A program made the translations under genes and the position numbers. Source: Pogonophryne albipinna (lineage: Eukaryota > Chordata > Actinopteri > Perciformes > Artedidraconidae). Taken from it: a stretch of 64,000 nt of DNA. This document shows, in pieces, positions 14,301-25,808 of this stretch. Position 1 is the first letter of the stretch, and every line of letters begins with the position of its first letter. The stretch spans positions 15,738,594 through 15,802,593 of the forward strand of contig CM053259.1 of NCBI GenBank assembly GCA_028583405.1, given 5' to 3'. Below the pieces are notes generated by a model. The model ran no database searches, was not told the DNA's origin, and saw nothing but the letters and a program-made list of their open reading frames with translations.

Positions 14301-17300
14301 AGAGGGCAATGCCTCTCGACTGGATACCTGATGACCCTAGTCAAAGAAAAAGAGAAGATAATCACTGCACATGTATTATGAATAATGTGTAACGCAGAAA
14401 GACATGAAAATGCCTTGGCCTGTAATCATGATTGGTTATTGCAGGTTGAATATTAAAAGCAGTAACAGTAATAACGAAACAGCCTTTTATTATTATTGAA
14501 ATTTCAAAAACATTTGGATGGAAACCTCACACCTGCTCTTTAATGCTGCAACTTATCCTCTTACAGTCCTTTTATCCCCCTTACTCTCACTCTCAACTAA
14601 TACTCCTCAGTCAGCGTGCATCTATCTACCTCCATCATCTCCTCTAACACCGTCCCATGGCCTACTCTCCCATTCCAGTCTGCGACCGCTGGTTGACCCT
14701 AAATCCTGAGCTCTAATCCAGGATTACCCTGGCGTGGTTTGAACTGCACCATTCAGCCTCACTGGGTACTTTACAGCCAGGAAAGAGACAATATAAAATG
14801 TTCATGTTATGGCTTTCTTTGCAAAGTAATTGAAATTGCTATATAATCATTATAACCATCAACACATGCTTTAAACTATTAAAAAATGGCACTAAAAGAT
14901 AGTGAAATAACTTTTTGTTTATAACTTTTTTTTTGCATTTCAGATACAACTAAACATAAGGTCCCCCTACATAATTAAAAATACATAGATTAAACAAACA
15001 AATAAATGGAAAGTTATAAAAAATGTGCCTGTGTCTTTCATACAAGATCATTTCAGATTGTTTTGTAATGAGGCTCTATTTTTCCCTTCTCTACCAAGAT
15101 AGCAGGCAAGATGGCTTTTTCAAGTTACTTGTGAGAATATTGATAGTTGGATACAATCAACCAGCTTTTATTGCAATCTGCAGTGCAATGGTCCCACCAT
15201 TCCTAAACGGATCTTGCTTACTAACATGCATATAAACACGAACACCCATACATACATACATACATTGTGGGCTTTTGATGCACAGAACTAGTTTTGGAAA
15301 ACAAATTTGGTGCAAAATTGACTCCAATAACCCTAAACAATGGCAAATGTAATTTGCCGTGAGCAAAAGCGTATGACCTCTATAGGATGCAATGCATCCC
15401 ATACTAGAATATCCAAGAACAAATGAAAGCAAATAGCTCCCTGCTGCTTTTCTTAGTGCATCTTACACAGCCTTTTCTTAATTCAAAATTAACAATGCAG
15501 ATGCTGCGGTTACTTATAATATTTAATTCCATCATGAAATGCCCTAATGTTGGCAGCACATTAATAAAGATGCAACTGAATTCAGTACAAATTAGACTTA
15601 CCCAAGTCTCTCCTTTCTGCTGACGTCGAGCGGTCCTTCCTTATTGGTCGGTCCACGCGGGAGAAGCTCGAGCTCTCTGTGACTGCCTCAGTCTTTCTGC
15701 ACTTGCCCCCCTTCAGTGTAGTGCGGGTGAGAGCAGAGGCAAAAAGATTAGTAAGGTTTGGAGAATCATGGGATCCAGGCTCTAAATCCACTGCTGGGCT
15801 GAGAGGCTCCTCATTCTCACTGTCTGAGCAGCCTGCGGGGTCTTCAGGCTGTCCTTCTGAGAAGGGACCCTGGCCAGGTGACACTTGACTTCGTGAAAGC
15901 TTAGAGTAGTCTGCCTTAGAGCTGCCCCCCATCCTGAACCAGGATTCTACTGGATGGTGACCTTTTGAGCTGCTACCCAGTGCGAGCCTTGAGGGGCCGA
16001 GACAGGACATGGGGCTCTCTTTGCGCTTGTACCTTTCTGCAGATGAGGATGAGGAAGAAGTAGGGGAGTTGGCGGATGTAGAAGCAGCTTGCTTGCTGGC
16101 ACTGGTGCTGGCTGTGTCCCGTCCAAAGCGGCATCGTTGTAAAGACTCCGCCATTCCTAAACTGCCAACTCGCTCTGCTTTCCCTGATGCTACGCTGTCA
16201 GAAATCCCTGCAGTAGCCCGGCTCCCTGATCCTCCTCTCGCTGCCTCCTCTCTGTCCTCTTCCGCACAGCGCTCTCTGTGCTTGTGTCTGTGTTTGTGTT
16301 TGTGGTGCCAGTTGAAGGAAAGCTCAGAGGACATGGGTGGGTACAGGACAGGGGACCTTCCTCCTCCCAGGTACTCCTGCCTAAGCAGCTTGTGTTTTTT
16401 CTTGTGAAATTTAGAGGGGTTAAGTAGGAGATGTGAAGGGTGGTGATGATGCATGTAAGATGTGGGGGGAGGAGGGGGGAAAGAGGGTGAGTGGTGAGAG
16501 TGGTGGGAGGGGGCTGTGTGTGGTGACTGGTGGTGTGGGTGGGGATACAGAGCACTAGCTGGAGGAAAGCCTCTGTAATAGCCCAAACCCAGAGGCCCAG
16601 AGGAGTAGGGAACGCTGTAGGAGGGGTGGTAGAAGCCCCCGCTGGAGAGTGGGAATCCAAGCCCAGGTAAAAAGGGAACATCAGACATGGACTCCCTCAT
16701 TTTGGGAGGCCGCCCCCTTTTCTTCTTCATGTCTGGTTTACGAACATAGTGCAATGGGTCGCAATGAGAGTATGCAGGATGGGAGTAAAAGCTTCCAAAG
16801 TTAACCCTGAAGATTGTAGGCAGGATGTCCCTGTGAACATAATGATGAGGTGGAGGGCCGCCTGTGCCTCCTAACCCACCAGGCCTGCTCCCCACTCCTG
16901 GCCCTCTACTTGTTCCTGCTGCCATGCCTATTCCACTGCCGAGCCGGTGTCCTGTGGTACGGTGTGCTATCCGTATTTCACTAATTCTCACAACAATCTC
17001 ATCCAGCTCAGCAAGAAAGTCTGGGTCGTGCCGCCGGGAGCGCAGCTGCAAGTACTTCTTCTTGCGTTTCCTTTTCTGTCTCTTTAGCTTATCGTACCCG
17101 GGGCACCGTGGGCTGCGGCGTTTGCACTTGTGCTTATGTTTCTCCTTGTGTCCTATTAAGGAGGAGGCTGGAGCTGCTGGGTGAGGTCTCCTGGGATCGG
17201 GTGATGTCCCCACCCCGTGTGGTGATGGAGAGGGAGAGGGACGGTCCAAAAGCACAGCGGAGTGTCGCCGCCTGCCTCTGGAATTAAGGCCCACCCCTGG

Positions 17301-20300
17301 ACCCACAGCTGAACCGATGACCCCCGGCATTAATAACTTACTGCCAATCCCGTGTGGCATCCCAATACCACCCAAGCCACCTGCTTTCTCACCCCGGTCA
17401 GAGGTGCTGTTATTGTCCGTTCCTATACCACTGTCACTGGGAACGGTCTCCTCACTATGTGACTCACTGACTGGTGACGGAGTGGCTTCTTTTAGTTCAG
17501 TGAGGGGGGCAGGGGAGGTAGGATGGAGCGGCCTGGGAGGGGAAAGCTTAGGATAATGGTAGTGCTGCCTGTAATGGTTGTGGTGGTGGTGATGGTATCC
17601 GCGGTAAGATGCCTTTTTCTGTGAAGCTACTGTGGACATAGATGATGAGGAGCCCAACCCTGGGTTGCGTGGATTAGGGGCCGAAAAGGTTGGGGGAGGG
17701 AAGGAGAATGTGTTGTGGCTATGATGGGAGTTAGAATAGTGAGAGTGACTGGCAAAGTGCACAGAACCAGGCTCCACAAAGCTGGCATCGCTGATGGGAC
17801 TGTGGCCCCCACTAGACTGTGACAGGGAGGGGGAGGGGAAGACTTGTGAATGATGGTGATGGAGAGGGGAAGTGGTGTTCGGAGATAAGAAGGGTTCTGG
17901 TGGTGGTGTTGAAGCTGTGGCGTTATACCCCGATTTTGGCTTACGGCCTCTCCTCTTACCCATGTATATTGTACCCTTTTTACTGACATTAATTTGTGGC
18001 CCTAGTTTCCCCCCAAAAGAAGCAGCAAGGGAGGACAATGATTGGGTTGTAGCTTCCACAGAACCAACAACCGTACTGGGTTTAGGCGAGTCTTCTGGTC
18101 TTGGGCCTAACAAGATTTGACTGAGAATACGTTTCCGTTTCATACTTTTCATTTTATTGATCTTGCCTATAATAGTTTTCATGATTAGCTGCCCATTTCC
18201 TTTGCTCCGGAACCGTTTTTCTCCAATTTCCCCGGCCTCTGGAGCCAACGTTGGAGGCTGACCCTCCTGGGGTAAGGTAGGGGGAAGGCGCTTTGGGCGT
18301 CCACGTTTTCTAGGCATAGGTTTAGGGGGGTTAAGGTCCACCTCTGGGTGAAGCACAGGGGGATCCTGCTCTTCTTTGGACTTCAGTAAAGATGAAAAGA
18401 CCTTGGAGGGGGCCAGCTTGTTAGGAAGGCAACCACGGGCCGGAGCATCAAGCCTTGGCATTTTGGACTTCGGCCTTCCTCTTTTCTTTGCCAGTGGTGC
18501 AAAGAGCTGTGACCCTTGACTTTGTGGCACAGGATTTGGTTTGACCTTATTTGGGTTCGGAGGCCTGCCCACGGGTCTCTTAACCGGCGGTAACGGCATT
18601 TCCAAGCTTAAAGATAAAGGCAAGTCGGTTTGGCTCTCTTCAAAGGGACTGTCGTGGCCTGCTATTCCTTCATGCATCCCACTCATTAAACGGCCCCAGC
18701 GGGGTTTCCTTCCCCTGCGTTTTTTAAGGGGTTTGTTGTCCTGCTCCGCTGAAGAGTCTATGGATGAATCTGGAGAATCATCTCTCAGAGGTGTTAGTGG
18801 GCTTTCATCACCATCTGGCTCTGGTGAAGAAGACGCCCTATGTCTTACAGCCTCAGGGGGGCTAATAGTCCGACCGGGTCGGCTACTATCCCGATTGGGA
18901 CTGCGCTTACTTGGACTAGAGCTCTTCTCAACTCTCAGTGACTGATTACTAGGCCCCCTGTCCTTCCCTTCTGGCTTTCCTGTTCCTGTTGCAGGAGGGC
19001 AGTTGGTTAAGTCTCTGGGGCTGTCACTGTCCTGTTCTCTCTCACTGGCACTGCTTTCCTCTGCCAAGGCAGGACTCTCTCGTGCATGGTGTCCTTGTAA
19101 AATAACAGGGGAGCCCAGGTGACTCACTGCACTCAACGTCCTTTGCTCAGCTGATGTGCTGGAAGAGGATGAAATGGGACAAGCTGGCGAAGACGTGTTA
19201 TGGGGTTGGCCGTGAGCCGGGCGTGACTGTGACTTAGAAATGCTACTGTTGATGTTGTCGTTGTTACTGTCCGTTGACATAGCCGACAGGCGGTTATTCC
19301 CATACGCGAGTGCTGGACTGTTGCTGCGACTACTGCTGTTGCTGATGCTGTTACCGCTGCTGCTACTAGCTTTCCCAGCCCCTTCTGTCTCGTCTGTCCT
19401 CAAAGGTGTCAGGGAGGGTGAATTGTCCATACCATTGTCTTTGTTCCTAGAACCATAGGGCCGACCAGGTGGCCGTGACACAGGAGGTGGTGGGGAAAGA
19501 TGTAACATTCTTGAATATGTGTTCCTATTGGCCATAGCCCTGTCTCGTTGCTTTGCTGTCGGGGCCATAAAGCCTGAGCTGGGGAGAGGAGGAGCGGGGT
19601 CAATCTTTGTGGGTTTAGCTGGCTTAGGGGTCTTTGATGGTGGGCAAGTTGCTATGAGTTGAGCTAACTTCTCAGTGACTGTGGGGCCTCCCCAATTTGG
19701 AACACCCTTTTCCTTGTCTCGCTGATTTTCAGTAATGAAGTTGTATTGAGGAGGTTTGACAGCTTCAGGTTCCTTTGATGCAGGTAGTGATGGAGAAGGT
19801 GAAGATGTCCGGGGGTTGGGTTGGGGAATTGGTGTTTTCTTCCCAGAGGGATGGGTTTTGCTGTCCGATGGAGGGCGGTGAAGGTTAAGGGGTCTCTCAG
19901 ATGTGGTGGTGGCTGCTTTTGTGTCTGGCTTTGTGTCAGACTTGCCATCAGTCTTTGGTGAACCCTGCACAAAAACAAAGAAGAGACGACAAGTTATAAA
20001 ATAACTAGAACAAATAGTAGGTAACTGGGAAGAAATATTTAATAATGACATTTTTTAAGTAGACTGTATTGATGTACGTATATCGTTTTTTTTTCTTCTA
20101 AACACTGGAACACATTTTTAAGTCATATGCTGGTACCCAAAAACTACATTTGAGGTGCCATAAATTGAAGGCTGCTATAGTGAACTGCTATTACTGAACC
20201 TAACACATCTGACCTTTACCTAGGAGTACAATTTATTAATCAGAAATAGATTTCTATAGTATTGCAATTCATTGATAAGATTTTCTGTCTGCAGCTCCCT

Positions 20301-22660
20301 GGGCATGCCCAGGGGGGAAGTTATAGACTCAACTCAATAACACTTATCAGGGTCAGATTGGGGACAGAGTGGGACAGACAGAGAGGGGGTCATGCAGGGG
20401 AGGGGGGGGAGGGTATGGCCGTGCAGAGACACAGACGGAGGGACAGTGGGGGCAGTGGCATGATAAATAGGGACAGGCCAACAGAGAAAACAAAGAAAAC
20501 TAAAGAACAATTTATGCTCCACTCTTTATCTGTGCACCAACATGGTGATTACTACGGTAAACTTTTTGTGGACCACTGACCTAATCAAGACTGACTTATA
20601 ACACTTTAAGGAAGTAAGGTAAATGTACAAATAATAACTATACTACATTGTATTGATACTAGCCACCAAGTATCTGACGTTCTTTCACTGAAATAATAAA
20701 ACATGTTTTATTTTACATAGCCAGCAGTAGGGCTGAACGTTTAATCGATTTTAAATCGAAATCGCGATTTGAAATGATGCGATTATCAAATCGCAAAGCC
20801 TGCGATTTTTTTACAATGTTTTTTTTTTTTTTTTTACATTGATTTTTATTGTGTGTCACCCCCTAATCCCACCAGGAGCGTCTGCGCTGCGCTGCGGCGT
20901 TTTTAGCGATCGCGGCAACTCTAGTCAATGGGTGCTATTCCACCAGACCCACTGCGCCGCGCTGCGCCGCGCTGCGGCTCAAAAGCGTCCCAGAAGCTCC
21001 TCGCCGCAAGGAATTTCTAAAATATAGGATGAATCCTATTTTTGACGCGGCGCAGCGCAGGCAGGAAGTGGAACGTTCATCCAACAACTGCGAGGCTGCA
21101 CACACGACACTCCGCTTCCGCAACGTTTTGAAACGCGCCTGGTGGGTTATGACGCAGGAGGAGGTCGCAGCGCGGCGCAGAAGCTTCCGGTGGGATCAGG
21201 GGGTCAGTCATCCACACCAATCAGAAGTGCTGTGCTCCACATGTACCAGCCATTGTTAATCAATCAGAAGTAGCCCATGATAGAAGGTGATAGACAGATT
21301 GATCCAATCACCTGCAAAGTGCTTTTGAAAGTGCCTGCCCTTTCCAAATGGCTTCCAATGGAGCTTTCCTAGATGGTTTGGTGAAACAAACCATCTGAGT
21401 CAGGTTAGTAATGCTCCATCACATGTTTCTATTACAGGGTGAATCTTAAACTGAAGCTTGACTTTAAAGCAACCCAACGGAAATTTCATGTAAGTTTAGT
21501 TCTTTCACTCGTAGCTCGGGCTGCGGGGGTGCTAGAGACGGGAGTACGTTGATACGACCTTCCTAGCCGGAGTTATGGCCGCATTTTACAATAAACTTCC
21601 GTTGGGTCGCTTAAAAACAAATATCGCAATTCGAATCGCAATCGCAATATTTGTCAGAAAAATTGCAATTAGATTTTTTCCCAAAATCGTGCAGCCCTAG
21701 CCAGCAGGAGGACTTTAATTTTTATTTTGTATTTTGTTTAAGAGTTTCTTTTTTATTTAACAGTTTCTGAAATGGTGCAAATCTTTTTTGTTCAAGTTGC
21801 ATTGTTTAAAATACCACTTCATTAGTTTAAAAATGTTTTCTTTCAGTTATGTTGAACTATGTATACTGTGACAATCCAATTTTGCAGCAATAACTAAATT
21901 GAAGACAGATGTTGAAAAAGTTTATCTCAAATTTGCAATACAAGTTATCTCAATACTGAGCGTTACGGTAAAAAGTAATTACAATTACACAAGAAGCCTC
22001 TGGTGATAACTGGTGATAACTACATATAATGACAATGTTCTCCCGCCTTACCCTTTTTGTCGGAGCGCTCCCATTCACTTGGGAGGCAGACAGGGTGGTA
22101 GTGTTGGTGGGGGGAGGAGCAGGAGGTGGTGGCGTGGGAACTTTAGCAGAGGGGGTTGAAAAAGAAGAGGAGGCTGGTTTGTTGACACTTGGACTCTTTT
22201 CCTTATCTTTTCCCCTGCCACTTGAAGGACTCTGGTTCTGAACGCCTGCCCCATCACCTGTAGCGGCTGCACGGTTTCCACGAGCACCGCCTCCCCCGCG
22301 GCCCGTGTGCCTCACAGTGGCCTTGAATGCTGGTCGGCACACATAATTCTCCAGGATCTTAGGGGGCTTCTTCATGCGTTTTGCTTGAAGGCCGATCTTA
22401 AGTTTGACATTGCCCTCGGACAGGCTGCTCTCTTTGATGGAGAAATGGGACTGGTCACCCCCGGCGCCTCCTGGCCCACTCGCTCCTGCCCCTCCAGGAC
22501 CAGGAGCGGCGGTGACAGCTCCCTCCTTCTCCCTGTCTCTTTTCTTCTCATCCTCCTCTTCATTCTTTCCACCCCCTCCCTCCTTTTCTCGCTCCCCCGA
22601 GGAAACACCTGAGAGAAGAGGGGGTGGCGTTGTAGTTCCCGTCTGATTTTTCGGATCCAT
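1572..22660 (-). CDS. ash1l: ASH1L histone H3K36 methyltransferase, 3'-truncated by window edge
   Basis: Nuclear Trithorax-group enzyme that methylates H3 lysine 36 and keeps developmental genes active. Nineteen coding exons join in phase, all with GT-AG borders: 22660-22052, 19964-15602, 14336-13667, 13295-13122, 13013-12919, 11592-11519, 11364-11319, 11096-10988, 10822-10616, 10487-10341, 7774-7666, 7571-7422, 6927-6860, 6492-6326, 6214-6062, 4224-4170, 3710-3578, 2343-2089 and 1658-1572. They sum to 7671 nt, 2557 codons. Domain order is AT-hook-rich N-terminus, AWS, SET, post-SET, bromodomain, PHD, as in vertebrate ASH1L (human about 2970 aa). The BAH domain and C-terminal tail are not found at 1-1571 and must lie to the left. 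The ATG at 22660 was chosen because the protein starts MDPKN, like the MDPRN start of human ASH1L. Identification is secure; exact ends of the weaker splice sites are read by eye. Confidence 0.96.
3578..6927 (-). CDS. ash1l: ash1l exons encoding the conserved linker and bromodomain
   Basis: Five exons (6927-6860, 6492-6326, 6214-6062, 4224-4170, 3710-3578) plus the first codons of 2343-2089 encode residues about 2252-2450. The linker keeps [20 protein letters not shown] and [19 protein letters not shown]. The bromodomain runs from [14 protein letters not shown] through [19 protein letters not shown] and [14 protein letters not shown]. The ZA-loop region is split by the tiny 55-nt exon 4224-4170. 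A hAT element of 1.4 kb sits in the intron between 6062 and 4224. Confidence 0.92.
4854..5002 (-). pseudogene. hAT transposase C-terminal dimerisation domain relic
   Basis: Minus-strand frame contains [17 protein letters not shown] and ends ...[10 protein letters not shown] then stop, the typical hAT C-terminal dimerisation motif. About 45 codons survive; the catalytic part is deleted, so it cannot be active. Confidence 0.75.
5569..5712 (+). mobile_element. LINE 3' tail (L2-like) inside the hAT element
   Basis: Contains the widespread fish motif tctcttgaaaaagagatcg then atgatctcaatggga and ends ggttaaataaagg. A related copy of the same tail occurs at 49651-49795, also inside a DNA transposon. 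Clade assignment is from memory. Confidence 0.55.
7422..11096 (-). CDS. ash1l: ash1l catalytic exons: AWS, SET and post-SET
   Basis: Five exons (11096-10988, 10822-10616, 10487-10341, 7774-7666, 7571-7422) encode residues about 2011-2251. AWS zinc ligands are visible as CNC, CLDDC, ECSPSTC and the CPSNDQC element, matching the C-P-x4-C pattern of NSD-family AWS domains. The SET core has [19 protein letters not shown], the SAM and catalytic motif [11 protein letters not shown], and ELTYDYNF. Post-SET cysteines read CECGSESC. The HSFN loop before the post-SET, part of the autoinhibitory loop in the human enzyme, is retained. No catalytic residue appears lost, so the enzyme should be active on H3K36. 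Confidence 0.95.
7775..10340. other. ash1l intron without recognisable elements
   Basis: The 2.6-kb intron between the exons at 10341 and 7774. AT-rich, with no ORF, repeat array or transposon ends that I could identify. It splits the SET domain inside the EMQKW-SVNG sequence. Confidence 0.7.
11319..13295 (-). CDS. ash1l: ash1l linker exons with the MRG15-binding FxLP motif
   Basis: Four exons (13295-13122, 13013-12919, 11592-11519, 11364-11319) encode residues about 1881-2010, leading into the catalytic core. They hold the conserved blocks [19 protein letters not shown] and [16 protein letters not shown]. The FQLP within the second is the FxLP motif known in ASH1L to bind MRG15 (MORF4L1), which releases the autoinhibited SET domain. 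Its presence argues that MRG15 activation is kept in this fish. Phases run 2-2-1-0-1 and are consistent. Confidence 0.92.
13389..13641. mobile_element. 253-bp hAT MITE within a 371-bp ash1l intron
   Basis: Ends TAGGGCTGCTC and GAGCAGCCCTA are inverted repeats, flanked by an exact 8-bp duplication GTACTAGG (13381-13388 and 13642-13649). The interior is rich in ATAATCG-type subterminal repeats. Element plus one duplication make up 261 of the 371 intron bases, and the right duplication ends 17 bp from the splice donor at 13666. Confidence 0.9.
13667..14336 (-). CDS. ash1l: ash1l coding exon 3, with AT-hook and acidic tract
   Basis: A 670-nt exon, phase 1 in and phase 2 out. It contains the conserved block [20 protein letters not shown] and an AT hook ([12 protein letters not shown]), then a Pro-rich stretch, a [12 protein letters not shown] helix and a strongly acidic run of Asp/Glu. 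An acidic tract between basic DNA-binding segments and the catalytic end fits a scaffold or autoregulatory linker (inference). The donor lies 17 bp from a hAT MITE that fills most of the next intron. Confidence 0.93.
14337..15601. other. ash1l intron
   Basis: 1.27 kb between the giant exon and the next. Contains a short catacatacat run near 15246 and nothing else identifiable. Confidence 0.7.
15602..19964 (-). CDS. ash1l: ash1l giant exon (residues about 204-1658)
   Basis: A 4363-nt open exon, phase 0 in and phase 1 out, matching the single very large exon typical of vertebrate ASH1L. It encodes a mostly disordered region with conserved islands: [16 protein letters not shown] near the start, [11 protein letters not shown], the [14 protein letters not shown] block, [20 protein letters not shown] and [12 protein letters not shown]. 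At least six AT-hook-like cores (GRP or RGRK in a basic context) suggest minor-groove DNA contacts. Serine runs and several histidine-rich stretches are present. The acceptor is tttgtgcag and the donor gtaagt. Confidence 0.95.
20858..21206. mobile_element. GC-rich nested transposon with inverted ends
   Basis: The left end, about ACCCCCTAATCCCACC, and the reverse complement of the right end, ACCCCCTGATCCCACC, match with one difference. The interior is a GC-rich near-palindrome of gctgcg/cgcagc units. It is nested within the hAT element; no target duplication was resolved. Confidence 0.6.
21468..21610. mobile_element. 143-bp MITE with TTAA target duplication
   Basis: Flanked by TTAA on both sides (21464-21467 and 21611-21614). 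Inverted ends are AGCAACCCAACGGAA and TTCCGTTGGGTCGC. TTAA targets point to piggyBac- or Kolobok-type mobilisation. It is nested in the hAT element above. Confidence 0.65.
22052..22660 (-). CDS. ash1l: ash1l coding exon 1 (residues 1-203)
   Basis: First coding exon, ending in phase 0 at a gtaagg donor. It carries the conserved N-terminal block [15 protein letters not shown] followed by [17 protein letters not shown], the best-conserved part of the vertebrate N-terminus. The rest is low-complexity Gly/Ser/Pro and a Lys/Glu-rich charged stretch. The exon probably begins at 22687, after a pyrimidine tract ending in ctag, giving 27 nt of 5' UTR before the ATG. Confidence 0.93.
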
Positions 22661-22687
22661 CACAACTTTACAGGGTGTGCAGGTTAA

Positions 22688-25600
22688 CTAGGGAGGGGAT
22701 GTTGTCGATACCAGGTAGAGTTTTTGTTGGGGGTTGGGATAAGGGGTTAAGGGGGAAAGGGGGGAGGGGATAACGTTGAAGGTGAAGCTCTCCTTCTTCT
22801 GAAGTGGCTTTTCTCCCTTCCTCGGCTGTCCAGCCCTCTTTCTCCGTCCTTCAACTGTCAGAGTAAACACAGGTATAGCAGAGAGAGAGAGAAGAAAAGG
22901 GAGGGTGAAAAAAAATCACATTAGTCATCGGCACAACAACACAGGACATCAACCACAGTAAATTAAATTTAAGTAGCTTTGTAACATTGACCGCTTTAAA
23001 CCGTGCCCAGCAACCGAGAAGTATAAAATGTCTTAAAATGAATGATATCGGAAACGTAGACAGAGGGCAAACAGTTTTATCATCTATTTGGTTAGAGGGT
23101 GTCCTTCATCCTGTCTAGGTCAGTTTTTATGAAGTGTACGTCCTCAGCGCCTATAACATTCTGTGACCTATTTACAAAGCTGAAGCTTTCCTACCTGAAA
23201 TATTTAACTTTAGGCTCAAGGACTGAATTGTCCACAAAGCCCTTAATGTCCAAAGTCAATAGTTTATTCCACAGTGCTGCCACATCCTTATGAGGTGTTA
23301 CAGGATAAGATGCCAACTGAGCAATCCCTTAAAGTCCCTCATTAGTTGGAGTGAACTGGGTGCCTGTGATGGTGGCAAAGTGCTCATACCCAATGTTAGC
23401 ACAGCAGCAGCAGAGAGAAGCATGTTCCTTAATTGTGCTCCATGGAGGACAGTCCGATTCAATGAAGTTGTCAACAGCTCCCCGTGGCCACTGAGTGATT
23501 TAATGCGGATTCGCCCCCAAGCAGGTGCTTTCTCCGGGTGAAGTCATTTGGAGGCAATTCAGAACTGTGACCTCAGCACATTGAGCCCTCTGGGACTAGA
23601 CAGAGGATCCGGCCGCCTTTCCCAGCACTCGCCAGCAGCAACTGAGAGTGAGTGATAGAGCGTCAATGTGCCGGCGGTTTCTCTGCACCCTACATTAGTG
23701 GAGAGCACTAAAGGAGCCACTTAATGGAGCCAAAGGAAAGTCATACAAGTCGACACATCACTAAAGTGTCAGAGCAGAAGACAAAAAAACTGCCCTACAA
23801 AGAGTCTTAGACAATGTTTGTTTTAGATGATGACAGTGGAAAACAGTAGTAGAGTTGATGTTTTTTTGTTGGACCACACAGTTAACTCTACCCGATTTTT
23901 GGAGACTGGCCTGTATTTCCCCCCCACGCCCTCTTTTCTGTGTTTACTTCAATTACTCACTCCATTTCGCCTCAAAACTGTGCAGACTCCCCCTCACTAC
24001 ACATACCACACTCAGATCACACCTCCCTCTTTTCTCTAACACTCCATCAATCTCTGTGTCCTTTCACAGTTTTCTTTAAGCTTTTCGGTCCTCTTCCTTC
24101 TTTATTTTTGCAAACTTGAAAGCAGTAGTAGCAGCGCACAAACTAACAAAGTCAATGTGCTCTTTCTTTAATAAAAAACACATTTCACTCACCAACCCCC
24201 CTAAATCTGTTCCCGGTGTCTTTCTCCAACAGAATGACAAATGCTCTCCTCATTCTTTTATACTAAGCGCTTGCAGTGATACTAGCTGCTTCCGCTGCCT
24301 GACAGCAGCTATGCCAAAAATAAGCCACTGTAGTACCTTACTCTATAAGAGAATACTGACACAAGTCTAGAGAATAGTCACCCGGGTGAGTAAAAACATT
24401 CCTCTCACCTCTAACAAGCCAAACCAGATATATTTACTGGCAGTTGTTCTCCTGTAAATGATCCGACACTGGGCTGAACCGTTTTTCTAATTTGTGATTG
24501 ATAAGCCGTAACACTGAAGCATATCATTATCATGTTTGGGAGGTATAATATTTAAGTAGAAGTTAATACTACACTGCACTGCAGGCATATCAAGTTTATA
24601 GTCATACCGCAAAACACCCGAATGACAGAACTACTGGTTTTAAAGACGGAAATCAGTCATGCCTGTATGTTGTCTGCTTTACCTTCACAGCAATAACCAG
24701 AAGTTTAAGTAAAACGACTGGCATATAAAACAAAAGTCAGAAATTAAAATGAAAAACAGGAGAATCAATAATCAATATCAGGCCTTCAACCTTAAGAAAT
24801 AGCAGAGCAGACAGGAACGTAGTAAACAACTTCCCGCGCCCCCTCCCATTTATTTCCTCCCCTTACTCCCTCCCTCCTTTCACTCCCTCCCTCACTTTTG
24901 CACACGTTGTTCATAACTGCTGATTTCCCTTTGGCCATGGCAATAGTATCCAACGCCACCCACCCCCTACATCATCAACATGAGGACTGGCGTCTGCCCT
25001 CAGAGCTCCATGTCATATCCAGGGCTTTTACTCCATCTGTATAAAACCGATACAGATCCATGATCAGGGGGGAAAGCAGCCACATTTCTTAACTAGTAAC
25101 ATTAGTTTATATCCTAAAACAGCGGAAGTGCTCTAACATAAATCCATCACACCGTGGCTTTAAACTAAAGATGTGTAAACCTCGAATATTGCAGTAGAGG
25201 ATGCAATAAATCGGACCGGAGTGACAGGTGTCAATCAGAGCAACACCCTGCAAGCCGGAAGAAGTTCCTTCAGTTATTTAGTCCTTACGAATACTCTACA
25301 TAACATTGTAATTAATTAGAATTTCCCTCATGTTGCGCAAAAAACGTGGCTGTCCTGAGGAGGGCTGCACAAGCCAAATCTGCTTTCGGTTTCCTGTACA
25401 GTCAACACCAACTCGTGAATGTGCGACCGCATCACCCTTAATGTACTCATATTCACTCAGCACATCCATTCCCGTTTAGTCATACGCATAATTACTGTCA
25501 ATCGAAAGGAAATCCGGCCTTAGAGACTCTGCAAGCCGTTAAGGTGACACTGCAATGCATGCAGTTGGGAATTCATTCACTTGTGCTTAAACATTCAAAT

Positions 25601-25711
25601 CGGATGAAGGGAATGTTAACTAACAGTGAGCAATCTGATTCTTAAACCATTATGTCAACAGTAAACTATAAATCAGCATGTCTATTCATATGATAGATGA
25701 TTTTCACTCAC
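22688..25711. other. ash1l 5' intron
   Basis: 3 kb between the candidate leader exon and the first coding exon. No gene or clear transposon seen; short frames here lack homology that I recognise. Confidence 0.6.
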
Positions 25712-25808
25712 CTTTGTAATTGTCCGGAAACGGTGTTCACATTATTTGGCTCTGTGTCCTCCCTTCGCGTGTATCAACGTGGGGGCCACATATTTTATCT
25801 TCCAAGAG
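25712..25808 (-). other. candidate ash1l 5' UTR exon
   Basis: On the minus strand a 97-nt segment is flanked by an acceptor ending ggcaattcag and a strong donor, caaag then gtgagtg. It lies between the GC-rich promoter region near 26.8 kb and the first coding exon, and it has no start codon leading into the coding frame. A non-coding leader exon is the simplest reading; transcripts would be needed to confirm it. Confidence 0.5.

Larger units (their letters stand above)
20728..21699. mobile_element. hAT element with nested insertions (972 bp)
   Basis: Ends TAGGGCTGAACG and CGTGCAGCCCTA with 8-bp duplications GCCAGCAG (20720-20727 and 21700-21707). Subterminal repeats are AATCGCGAT-like. The interior carries two smaller elements (20858-21206 and 21468-21610). 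It lies in the ash1l intron between the first and the giant coding exon. Confidence 0.85.

Noticed and set aside
13904..14381. Plus-strand frames across 13.9-14.4 kb
   Set aside because: They are shadows of the ash1l exon 14336-13667, whose minus-strand frame encodes conserved protein.
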